A DNA stretch of 35,144 nucleotides, from assembly GCA_025355875.1 (NCBI GenBank), contig JANXYV010000107.1:1-35144 (forward strand), in the 5' to 3' direction. The DNA is from Prolixibacteraceae bacterium. GTDB lineage: Bacteria > Bacteroidota > Bacteroidia > Bacteroidales > Prolixibacteraceae. Shown here in pieces: positions 24,797 to 33,229 of the stretch. The notes below the pieces were generated by a model. That model was not told where the DNA came from, made no database searches, and saw only the letters and a list, made by a program, of their open reading frames with translations. Position 1 is the first letter of the stretch; each line of letters starts with the position of its first letter. The position numbers and the translations under genes are program-made.

Positions 24797-27700
24797 TTAA
24801 TTCTGAGATTGCTGGAGATGCTTTTTCAATTTCATCGGCCCCATTAATCCTGAAGGTTTCAAAGGCATATCCTTGTTCAGAATTTCGGTAATTGGCGAAG
24901 TGGTAAACAGATTTTTCACCTGACCAAACTGAATCAGGTCACCGATAAACCGGTTACGGCAAACATCGGCTACTGTTACTTCCAACGTATTTTCAGCTTT
25001 CAGCAAACCTGAAACAGCCAATTCAGTATCAGGTTTCCAGGCATAAGCCAGCAACGTTCCGTTTAATCGGACTTCAGCCGTTGCGTCCAGCTTGCCGAGG
25101 TTCAAGACTAAAGAATCACTTTCAGTAACAAAACCTTCCGGAGCTGAAAAGGTTAGGATGTATTTGGCTTTTCCTGCGAAGTATTTGATGGCCGGATCGT
25201 CGAATTCAGTCAGCGATTTTAATTTAGTGATATCAACAGATGAGATCACTTCATTCGAAATCGGGAAGAATTCAATTTTTCCTTTAAAGTTTGTGATTTC
25301 AACTTGCTTATCCTGAACCAGGTTCTGTTTCAGGATTTGGCTGGTATTGGTTGTGAATGAATACTCTCCGCTTTGATTGCTTGTGAAAATGAATTTTCCA
25401 TTTTTGAATGTTGCATTTGGAATTTCCTGCGTATTGTTTGCTGCATTATTTGGAAATATCTGTTTTCCGGAGAGCGAAACTGCCTGTATAAACTGGGTTG
25501 GCTTTTCATTTCTGAAGACGATCATTTTCGATTCGTATGCTTTGAATGAAAGCGGTATCCTGGTCTGACTCTGATCCATCGTGAAAATTGCAGGTTTTGA
25601 AACAGATCCATTCTCAGGATTCCAGATTTCAGGAGTTTTGCCGGAAACACGGAATATCAATTCACGATTTATCGGTTTATCTTGTTGATTAAAAATGAAA
25701 TAAACATCGGTTTCGCCCAATTTTTTATGGATGAACATGATTTCTTTTGGATCGTTGTTATTGGTAGCCAAATCAGGCAAAACACCATGTTGTTTTAAAA
25801 CTTCACCAATCGGTTTCACGGAGATCACTTTTCCTTTTCCGTATTGATTTTCCGAAGTTTTCCCCCAAAGTGCATCGGCAAGTTTGCTGAATTCCGGAGA
25901 ATTGTTTTTGATTTCAGAAACTGAAAGCATTTCCAGCGGTTTTGGACCGTAAACCACTGCGCCGTCATTCACCAGCCGTGCAATTTCCTTTAAGGTAGCG
26001 AATTCCATGGTCGTACTTCTAGGTAATGTCAGAATCGGGAAACTTTGTTTGCCACCAAACGAGATTTTGCCATCAACGACTTTTGCTTGCTGAAGCATTT
26101 CGAAATTACTGGCATTGGCCTGAGTTCCATAAGGGAGTTCGTTTACAATACTTTTGCTGAAATACTGTGGAAGTTGATCGCCTGCATAAAAGATCACATC
26201 GACAACGGGTTCACCTTTTTGTAGAACGTACTGAACGCGCGCCTGATAATCCATCCATCCACGAGCAAATTCCCACCATGGATTGTTTCTGTTAAAATGT
26301 GCAGCAAATTTCATTAAAGTTGCTCCCGGTTTCAGGTCTTTAGCCTGAAGCACATAGCTGTGCAGGATGATTTGATTGATTCCCTGGCAGAAGGCGGCAT
26401 CGCCGAATGGCTTCAAATCGGCTGGCGACTCGCTGTAATGAGCATATCCGGTGTAGGCTTCAGAACCAATAATTTGCTTGTTGCAGGCCAATGCAGCATA
26501 GGTCGGAAAACCCGGAGTCGGTCGGTCGGCGGGCTGATATTCCGGAAATTGGTTTTTATTCGGGTTGGCCCAAAACTCGGTCATCGCCATGTCGGGGTAC
26601 TTGTTCGACCGGAGAATATCCAGAGCAGGATAATCACCATTGTTTCCATAAATAATTTCGGCATGCATTTCAAGCTTGTTTTGGTGACATAAATCCTTGA
26701 AATGACTGAAATATTTCACATCGATCAAATCAGAAACAGTTTTGCTGAAATCGTGTAAAAAGGCTTCCGACATTTTTGTATTTTCAACCACTTCTCCACA
26801 TAAAACCGGAATCCAGGAGGTGATTTCATATCCGCGACGGGCCTTGAATTCCTGTGGAAATTTCTGCGTCCAGTTCTGGTAATTACACTCCCAGCTATCG
26901 ATCAGCAGAAATTTGAAGGTATTGCCTGTATATTTTCCTGAAGCCTGAATGAGTTTTCCGGCGAAGCTGTTGAAATGGAAATCCAATGCTTCACTATCCA
27001 TTTTATCCACTTCCAGACCGGTTCCTTCGGGCGTTGCCGGACCGTTTTTCTTGCCAGTGGTGGTATAGCCAAAACGGATCACCCGCCAGTTTCCTTTTGG
27101 CGCTTTCCACTTCAGAATTCCTTCGGGTGAAACCGAACTGCTTAGATCAATGATCGAATTTTCAGGAATTCCCTTCAGGCTATTTGTTGCTGTTAAATCA
27201 TATTTACTTTCGGAAGTGCCTTTTACCGAACCTATTTTTTCGAGGAATCCGCTGATCTTGGGCAACCAGGCAGGTTCTTCCGCAGCTTTCAGCAATTCCA
27301 GTTCCGAAACGGAATATTCTGCCCAACTTGAATCGCAGTCGAGCTTATAGTATTTCGATTTTGTTTCAGGAAAGGAAAAAGAGAGCAACTCATTGACACC
27401 AATCACTTTAATCTCCTTGATTTTTTGGTAATTTACTCCGTCGATTGAAGATGACAGTGTGAACTTGCTTGTTATTTTGGTCATATCGGCCCAATCGAAT
27501 ACCATTCGGGGAAAAATAACCAGTTTATCGGCTGAAAATTCTTTGGGAAAAGAAACTGTAATCGCTTCTCCGGATTTGATTTTCAATTCGCTTAGCGGAT
27601 TTCCATCGTTTAAAATCGTTCCTGTATCAGTTTTATCCAGTGTTACCTGAGGTTTTGATTCCTGGTAAGAATTTGGTTTCCCGTTGACCGGGAAAGCTAC

Positions 27701-28213
27701 CACCGCAGCATCGCGGTAAAAATCGTGTAAAGCCTGAGGTTTTTCAAGTTGAATACGAATGTCTTTACCACCTTCAATCGTGGTTTTAGTCCAAACGTAT
27801 TGTTTCATCGACTGATCCGGGGTAATCCAGGGACCGCCACTCGTGCTCCAGCCATCGCAATTGTGAACGCCAATGGTAATTCCCAGGCGGTTAGCTTCCT
27901 GTAAAGCCCATTTGTACATACCGAACCATTCTACGGTATAAAATTTTACCGGAGGTTTTACGATTTCCATGGGAGCCCAGCTTCCGACATTCAGGATAGT
28001 TGCCTCTGAAATGCCTTGCTGTTTCATCGACTCCAGATCTTTGGTAATCCCGTCTTTTGTGATGTTTCCATTGATCCAGTGCCACCAGGTGTTTACTTTT
28101 ACTGAATTTGGAGGCGTTCTGAAATCTTTCGCATTGATGCTGTTTTGTCCCACAGAAATGCTTGTTTGAAAGCAAAAAACAAGGATCAACGCGAAACTAT
28201 AAATCGTTTTCAT
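24797..28213 (-). CDS. GH106 alpha-L-rhamnosidase
   Basis: An 1138-aa protein. The start at 28213 (MKTIYSFALIL) is preferred over an upstream in-frame ATG at 28246 because it gives a clean signal peptide. GH106 signatures include TWWHWINGNITKDGITKDLE near the N-terminus, GVHNCDGWSTSGGPWI, FLLIDSWECNYQNW (Glu near residue 442) and MAMTEFWANPN (Glu near 546). These are the best candidates for the catalytic acidic residues, by position rather than by proof. C-terminal beta-sandwich modules (about 950-1130) end the protein. It removes terminal alpha-L-rhamnose, as GH106 enzymes do in rhamnogalacturonan and other pectic systems. It lies 55 bases downstream of the GH43 gene. Confidence 0.92.
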   Translation of the reverse strand: MKTIYSFALILVFCFQTSISVGQNSINAKDFRTPPNSVKVNTWWHWINGNITKDGITKDLESMKQQGISEATILNVGSWAPMEIVKPPVKFYTVEWFGMYKWALQEANRLGITIGVHNCDGWSTSGGPWITPDQSMKQYVWTKTTIEGGKDIRIQLEKPQALHDFYRDAAVVAFPVNGKPNSYQESKPQVTLDKTDTGTILNDGNPLSELKIKSGEAITVSFPKEFSADKLVIFPRMVFDWADMTKITSKFTLSSSIDGVNYQKIKEIKVIGVNELLSFSFPETKSKYYKLDCDSSWAEYSVSELELLKAAEEPAWLPKISGFLEKIGSVKGTSESKYDLTATNSLKGIPENSIIDLSSSVSPEGILKWKAPKGNWRVIRFGYTTTGKKNGPATPEGTGLEVDKMDSEALDFHFNSFAGKLIQASGKYTGNTFKFLLIDSWECNYQNWTQKFPQEFKARRGYEITSWIPVLCGEVVENTKMSEAFLHDFSKTVSDLIDVKYFSHFKDLCHQNKLEMHAEIIYGNNGDYPALDILRSNKYPDMAMTEFWANPNKNQFPEYQPADRPTPGFPTYAALACNKQIIGSEAYTGYAHYSESPADLKPFGDAAFCQGINQIILHSYVLQAKDLKPGATLMKFAAHFNRNNPWWEFARGWMDYQARVQYVLQKGEPVVDVIFYAGDQLPQYFSKSIVNELPYGTQANASNFEMLQQAKVVDGKISFGGKQSFPILTLPRSTTMEFATLKEIARLVNDGAVVYGPKPLEMLSVSEIKNNSPEFSKLADALWGKTSENQYGKGKVISVKPIGEVLKQHGVLPDLATNNNDPKEIMFIHKKLGETDVYFIFNQQDKPINRELIFRVSGKTPEIWNPENGSVSKPAIFTMDQSQTRIPLSFKAYESKMIVFRNEKPTQFIQAVSLSGKQIFPNNAANNTQEIPNATFKNGKFIFTSNQSGEYSFTTNTSQILKQNLVQDKQVEITNFKGKIEFFPISNEVISSVDITKLKSLTEFDDPAIKYFAGKAKYILTFSAPEGFVTESDSLVLNLGKLDATAEVRLNGTLLAYAWKPDTELAVSGLLKAENTLEVTVADVCRNRFIGDLIQFGQVKNLFTTSPITEILNKDMPLKPSGLMGPMKLKKHLQQSQN

Positions 28214-28268
28214 AGGTGTTAGGTTGATTTTGAGAAAGTTATACATCGAACTTCATTCCTCCGGAAGC

Positions 28269-29888
28269 TTATTTGGCTGCATAGTCAAACCAGTCGAATT
28301 CGGCCAAAGTCTTGCTTGCTTTTCCATTTCCTGAAGCAAAAAGACCCAGAAAAGCACCGGTAAATCCGCCTGCAGTTTCGGTGCTGATCAGGTTGGTGTT
28401 GACTTCCCCCAATGTGCTGAAAGTCTTACCATCCAGACTGTACGAAAACGAATAGAATTCCGGAGAACTTTCGATTCTCAGGTAAACAGATTTTGCATTT
28501 ACCGAAACTTCTTTTTCGATGTGCCTGATTTCTCCCAGTCGATATCTTAAAACCACTTTGCCTTTCGTTTTTACCAGATCAAAGTGGTAGCGTTCATTCA
28601 TTAGAGCGGTAAAGCCTGCTTCCTCATTGGTTTTTGATGGGGAAAAGTTGAGAAGGGTGGTGGCCTGAAAACTGATTTGATCCTGCCGTCGACCTAAAAA
28701 TGTAGGTGAATCAGCATCGTTGATGGATACGGCTGATCCTTTCAGAATCAGTTTGCTCTTTTGGGCATCGAAGACGTAGTTTTCTCTGGCGGGATTTCTC
28801 AGGTAATTCCAGTCAAACGAAGGTTTTGATGAACTGAAATCCTCCCGGACCGGCTTCGATGCATAAGGCTTTAATGGTAAAGTTTTACATTTCATATCCA
28901 CTGAAACCGTGCCGCTTCCATTGACAGATGGCCATCCATTTTCGGGCCAGCTTACCGGTGCCAGATAGGTTTCGCGGCCAGTGAGATGATGTTGTCCATT
29001 CTGTGGTCGGAATGCCAGGAAAACAAGCCACCAGCTTCCGTCGTGAGCCTGAAGCAGGTCGGCATGACCACTGCCCTGAATCGGACTGTTTTGTGTTGGC
29101 TGGTTAATTTGGGTCAGAATTGGGTTGAAGGGACAAGCGTCATATGGTCCATAAATAAATTTGCTGCGGGCAATGGTTACTTTATGGCCATATTCAGTTC
29201 CTCCTTCAGCAATCAACAGGTAGTAGTAGCCATCTTTCTGATAAAGATGCGGTGATTCAGGATAACGACCGCCAGTTCCATTCCAGATACAAATTGGCTC
29301 AGATGTCAGTTTGCCGGTTTTAATGTCAATTTCAGAAAGGTGAATTCCGTCCCGGTAACTGCCATCACTATGAATCCCGGTATTGCTGAGGAAATACGAT
29401 TTGCCGTTTTCGTCCCAAAAAAGTGTTGGATCGATTCCGCCGCCCTGTTTCACCCAGATTGGTTCGCTCCATTCTCCGGCAGGATCGGTGGCTGAAACAT
29501 AGAAATTTCCTCCGCCCGAAACATTGGTGGTCACCATGTAGAACCTGCCATCATGATAACGGATAGTTGGCGCATAAATTCCTGCTGAAGCCCAGCATTT
29601 TTGCAGCGGAAGCTGTGAATCGCGCGTCAGGCAATAGCCAATCTGTTCCCAGTTGACCAGGTCACGGCTGTGAAAAATCGGAACTCCGGGAAAATATTCG
29701 AATGAAGAATTCACCAGATAATAGTCATCGTTTACCCTGCAAACACTGGGGTCAGGATAAAAACCGGGAATGACGGGGTTCTTAAAACCGGTTTGTGCGG
29801 AACTGCTCAATGCTGTAAAAATAATAAGCAACAGGAAGTTGAAGAAACGGATTCTCCTGATGGACAGGTTTGGAAGTTTCGTTTTCAT
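28269..29888 (-). CDS. GH43 family arabinofuranosidase/xylosidase with C-terminal beta-sandwich
   Basis: A 539-aa protein with a signal peptide (about 1-31). The five-bladed propeller (about 33-330) has the three GH43 catalytic acids: base D46 in PGFYPDPSVC, pKa modulator D153 in GGIDPTLFWDENGKSY, and acid E211 in RYPESPHLYQKDGYYY. A C-terminal beta-sandwich (about 345-539, DFSSSKPSFDWNYLRNP and similar) matches the extra domain of GH43 beta-xylosidase-like subfamilies. It should release alpha-L-arabinofuranose or beta-xylose from branches. No lipobox is seen, so periplasmic location is likely. The GH29 gene lies 250 bases upstream. Confidence 0.93.
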   Translation of the reverse strand: MKTKLPNLSIRRIRFFNFLLLIIFTALSSSAQTGFKNPVIPGFYPDPSVCRVNDDYYLVNSSFEYFPGVPIFHSRDLVNWEQIGYCLTRDSQLPLQKCWASAGIYAPTIRYHDGRFYMVTTNVSGGGNFYVSATDPAGEWSEPIWVKQGGGIDPTLFWDENGKSYFLSNTGIHSDGSYRDGIHLSEIDIKTGKLTSEPICIWNGTGGRYPESPHLYQKDGYYYLLIAEGGTEYGHKVTIARSKFIYGPYDACPFNPILTQINQPTQNSPIQGSGHADLLQAHDGSWWLVFLAFRPQNGQHHLTGRETYLAPVSWPENGWPSVNGSGTVSVDMKCKTLPLKPYASKPVREDFSSSKPSFDWNYLRNPARENYVFDAQKSKLILKGSAVSINDADSPTFLGRRQDQISFQATTLLNFSPSKTNEEAGFTALMNERYHFDLVKTKGKVVLRYRLGEIRHIEKEVSVNAKSVYLRIESSPEFYSFSYSLDGKTFSTLGEVNTNLISTETAGGFTGAFLGLFASGNGKASKTLAEFDWFDYAAK

Positions 29889-30063
29889 AAGTCGGTAATA
29901 TTTTGATTGTAAATTGGTTCAGGTTAATTTCACCATTCCGTTAACCTGCAATTGCTGAAACATCTGTCCTGCAATTTCCGGCCAAAATCGAAAGGTTGAA
30001 ACTACAAATAAATTGGAAACAGAAGGAACGCTTTTCCCCTTTTCATCCACCCAAATGGAAATG

Positions 30064-30107
30064 CAAAACCTGAACCGGTTTTTCGCCGGGTTCAGGTTCA
30101 ACTTCCA
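30064..30107. repeat. Stem-loop in the GH29-GH43 gap
   Basis: AACCTGAACC (30067-30076) pairs with GGTTCAGGTT (30089-30098), with two further G-C pairs toward the loop. GCAAAA and a downstream TTTTGC extend the symmetry with a bulge. It occupies the only gap over 200 bases between cluster genes and could be an attenuation or mRNA-processing site. It lacks a T-run on the minus strand. Confidence 0.5.
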
Positions 30108-30138
30108 TTTTGCAATAGGATGGTTTTCTGAAATCTTC

Positions 30139-31692
30139 CTATTTCTTAAATTCAACTTTTAAAGTGACCACCTGCCACTCCGGAAGTTTAGCCGGTTTTT
30201 TAATGACCAGCGCTTCGCCTTCCTGTTTCCAGCTGAGTTTTTCGTCGCTTCCAAGTATTTTTACGGAGGCTACTTTTTTACTGTTCAGTTTAGAATTCTG
30301 ACCAAGTGATGCAATGCTGATGTCAGCAGTCGGGTTTTTCATACAGAAGGCATACAAGGTTTCGCCTTTGGTGGTAAAACGGATGTCGGTCGACTCATAT
30401 GGACGAACATCTTTTACACCTCCAAACTGTCCTTTTTCCTGCTTTTTCATCGACGGTCCTTCACCATAAATTTTCCACGGGCGGGTTCCGTAAATACCTT
30501 CTCCGTTTGCTGGTGTCCATTTGGCGATCACGTCCAGAATATTCAGCACATCCGGTTCCAGATCACCTTCCGGAGTCTGAACCACATTCAGGAGCAGGTT
30601 CCCGTTTTTGCTGACGATATCCACCAGCATTTGGATGACTTCTGTTCCGGTCATGTATTTCTGTCCGGTCCGGTAATACCAGTCGCCTATCGAGGTGTCG
30701 GTCTGCCAGGGGAACGGACTGATCGAATCCAATGCGCCGCGTTCCACATCCTGCACCCACATTCCTTTCGACGGTTGCTTGCAATTGTACACCGCTTCGA
30801 GTTTGCCCCCGTTTTTAGCCATATCGGAATTGTACAGGTGCGAAATCATGGTGCGTCCAACATCGCCGAAAGGCATTGAACTATCAGAGTATAACAAATC
30901 AGGATGATACATATCGATCAGTTCGGTGATCATTGAAAGCCATTCCTTCTGGTTTTCAGGGTCTTTAGTTAGCCAGCCGGTATCGTCGGCCGCTGCTTTT
31001 TTGTGGTACAAATCAGCATATTGCTCGTCGTTTCCGTCATATGGAACTCCGGCCATTGGTCCGGTTTTGTCGGCGCCACGGGCAGCCTGAAACCAGGTAT
31101 AGCTGGCACCCAAATGCTCAGAAACGCCAAAACGCATTCCTTCTTTTTTGGCGGCTTTCTGCCAGAGACCAACCACATCCTTTTTCGGTCCCATTTTAGC
31201 AGCATTCCAGCGGTGAAGTTTTGAATTCCACAGGAAGAAATTGTCGTGGTGCGTTCCCATGCTCACAAAATATTTCGCTCCCACTTTTTTGTACAAAGCC
31301 ATCAACTTCTCCGGATCCCAGCGTTCGGCTTTCCAGAGCGGAATGATGTCCTTGTATCCGAATTTGGATGGATGGCCGTAATGAGCCACATGGTAAGTGT
31401 AATCTTCGTCGGGCTTGTCGCTGAAAGCATTTTTGCTCCAGTCCCAGCCTTGATTCTGGTACATTTTCTTGGCGTACCAGTCGCCCTGACGCGGAACAGC
31501 CTGTGGTCCCCAATGCGCCCAGATTCCAAATTTGGCATCGCGGAACCATTCGGGATACTGATACTGTTTGAACGACTCGTCGGTCGGCTTGAAAGGACCG
31601 GCTTCACTGGACTTTGGCTGTGCCGAAACGGAAAGGATAAATGCTGAACTCAGCAAAAACAATCCGATTTTTTGAAAGATGTTGATTTTCAT
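30139..31692 (-). CDS. GH29 alpha-L-fucosidase
   Basis: A 517-aa protein with a signal peptide (1-24, cleavage after SVSA). GH29 barrel motifs are present: EWFRDAKFGIWAHWGPQAVP (48-67), GAKYFVSMGTHHDNFFLW (138-155), RFGVSEHLG (187-195) and the nucleophile Asp in PDLLYSDSS (D270). The acid/base Glu of GH29 is not conserved in position and is not assigned. A C-terminal beta-domain (about 415-517) follows. It removes terminal alpha-L-fucose. The LLYSD context differs from the more common LLWFDG. It follows the unknown 493-aa protein by 32 bases. Confidence 0.92.
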   Translation of the reverse strand: MKINIFQKIGLFLLSSAFILSVSAQPKSSEAGPFKPTDESFKQYQYPEWFRDAKFGIWAHWGPQAVPRQGDWYAKKMYQNQGWDWSKNAFSDKPDEDYTYHVAHYGHPSKFGYKDIIPLWKAERWDPEKLMALYKKVGAKYFVSMGTHHDNFFLWNSKLHRWNAAKMGPKKDVVGLWQKAAKKEGMRFGVSEHLGASYTWFQAARGADKTGPMAGVPYDGNDEQYADLYHKKAAADDTGWLTKDPENQKEWLSMITELIDMYHPDLLYSDSSMPFGDVGRTMISHLYNSDMAKNGGKLEAVYNCKQPSKGMWVQDVERGALDSISPFPWQTDTSIGDWYYRTGQKYMTGTEVIQMLVDIVSKNGNLLLNVVQTPEGDLEPDVLNILDVIAKWTPANGEGIYGTRPWKIYGEGPSMKKQEKGQFGGVKDVRPYESTDIRFTTKGETLYAFCMKNPTADISIASLGQNSKLNSKKVASVKILGSDEKLSWKQEGEALVIKKPAKLPEWQVVTLKVEFKK

Positions 31693-31724
31693 AGAATTGA
31701 TTTTTAATTTGTTTAGATATGGAT

Positions 31725-33206
31725 TTATTGATATACAAACTGGACAGTTGCATTACTCGCATCTTCCATGGTGGTTATTCTGATCCACTGTGCCGAGTAG
31801 GCATCGGGAAAGCTATGAAATGTATAACCCTTTGATGGAACTGTAATCGTTTGATAAGTTACCCATTGATTGTTTCCAAGCAGATCGACTTCCATTTTAA
31901 AATGAACGGGGTGATCAGATTGATGAGAGAAATGCACGACTTTTTTGTCGAATCCGTTCATTAAATATGGATCTGAAATTTGGTTGGTTTTTAGGTTTTC
32001 TTCGCGCCATACAGCGCCCCAACCAGAAGGTTTTCCCCATTTCCAAAGTTCGTCGATGGTGGTAAATTGTAAATTTGATTGTGGCTGGCCAACAAAATTG
32101 TCGGTTTGATCGCCTGCCAGCACCAGCAATCCCCGCCAGGTAATATAATCAGGAATCACACGCAGATGATTGCAAATGGGTTTAATGGGCAGCATGTTGC
32201 CGCCATACACCATCACCGGCAATTCATACATTATCCCAAACAAATCCATCATATAGCGTTCGGTCTGGGCTTCGCGGATACGCATCCATTCGGTATTCCA
32301 GGCATGTTCCCATGCCTGACTTCCCTTCGGTAAGCGGTAGGTACGCCATTTGCCCGATTCGGGGCTAAAGAACATGAGTTTTGCCGAAGCCCGATCCCAT
32401 CCGGTTGCCCAAATACCATCACCATAAATGGGTTTGTTCCCAAACTGATAACTTTGTTTTCCGTTGATCTCTATATAAGCGGTACTATCCAGTACGGTCC
32501 AGGTTTTACCATCCCATTCAGCCAGCCGGCCTCCATGCACCTTGCCGGTGTAATCGCCTTCCTGATAGGCATTGTTCCCGACAATAACCCGGCCGTTTCC
32601 GGTATAGCCTCCTTTAAAATGGGTATAAATGCCTTTGTTATACAATTCCTTAACCGATTGATGGTAGAGTGTTTCAACCACATCGCAAACCAGTTTTGTT
32701 TTCAGGGAATAAACATTGGCTTCGAAAAGCAAGCCTTCCATGGTGAGGAAATAGACAAGGCTATCGGGGTGAAAAAGATGACGCATGGTGGCTGTTAAGC
32801 GATGCCCCTGAATTTCCTGAAAGGTACGAACATTACCTTTGGTATCGATGATATGCGGGCCAATTATGGCTTGATTGGAAGGATCATGCACCATCCGGTT
32901 GGCATACGTTCCGGTAACACTTTCGGGCCGACGGATCATGGTCATGTCGTCGTTAATCTCATACAAACCGGCTCCCCCGCCGTAACTATGGGCAACATAA
33001 CTCACCATCCAGAGTTTATTGGCCCAAACCATTAAAGCACCAATTCCTGTTTCACTTCGTCCTTCGTGTACACCAACCACGCTCAAAGCCGGAAAAACTC
33101 CGTTCACCTGAATAGGTGCTGCCGGTAGTTTGTTGTTTTGTATAGGCTGTGCGAATGTATTAAATATCAGTAAATTAAGCAGTGTAATTAGCATCAATTT
33201 TTTCAT
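31725..33206 (-). CDS. Exported protein of unknown family in a glycoside-hydrolase cluster
   Basis: A 493-aa protein with a signal peptide (1-19, cleavage after FAQ). I do not recognise the family. Residues 35-390 contain repeated W/Y-rich short strands (ALMVWANKLWMVSYVAHSYGG, GGRLAEWDGKTWTVLD, GIWATGWDRASAKLMFFSPE, WRTYRLPKGSQAWEHAWN), suggesting a beta-propeller. AWEHAWNTEWMRIREAQTERY (about 290-310) is rich in Glu, Arg and Trp and is a plausible active or binding cleft. The last 75 residues look like a small beta-sandwich. Candidate roles are a new glycoside hydrolase or lyase, or a glycan-binding protein. It lies between GH127 and GH29 with gaps of 23 and 32 bases, so it is almost surely co-expressed. 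Confidence 0.75.
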   Translation of the reverse strand: MKKLMLITLLNLLIFNTFAQPIQNNKLPAAPIQVNGVFPALSVVGVHEGRSETGIGALMVWANKLWMVSYVAHSYGGGAGLYEINDDMTMIRRPESVTGTYANRMVHDPSNQAIIGPHIIDTKGNVRTFQEIQGHRLTATMRHLFHPDSLVYFLTMEGLLFEANVYSLKTKLVCDVVETLYHQSVKELYNKGIYTHFKGGYTGNGRVIVGNNAYQEGDYTGKVHGGRLAEWDGKTWTVLDSTAYIEINGKQSYQFGNKPIYGDGIWATGWDRASAKLMFFSPESGKWRTYRLPKGSQAWEHAWNTEWMRIREAQTERYMMDLFGIMYELPVMVYGGNMLPIKPICNHLRVIPDYITWRGLLVLAGDQTDNFVGQPQSNLQFTTIDELWKWGKPSGWGAVWREENLKTNQISDPYLMNGFDKKVVHFSHQSDHPVHFKMEVDLLGNNQWVTYQTITVPSKGYTFHSFPDAYSAQWIRITTMEDASNATVQFVYQ

Positions 33207-33229
33207 GTTCGAATTTTATTTGATCTTCG

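Noticed and set aside
29919-30155. 78-aa minus-strand frame in the GH29-GH43 gap
   Set aside because: It overlaps the GH29 end, is unlike an exported or known protein and runs through the stem-loop; likely chance.
31196-31647. Overlapping long frames on both strands
   Set aside because: All are shadows of the GH29 gene, whose frame carries the family motifs.
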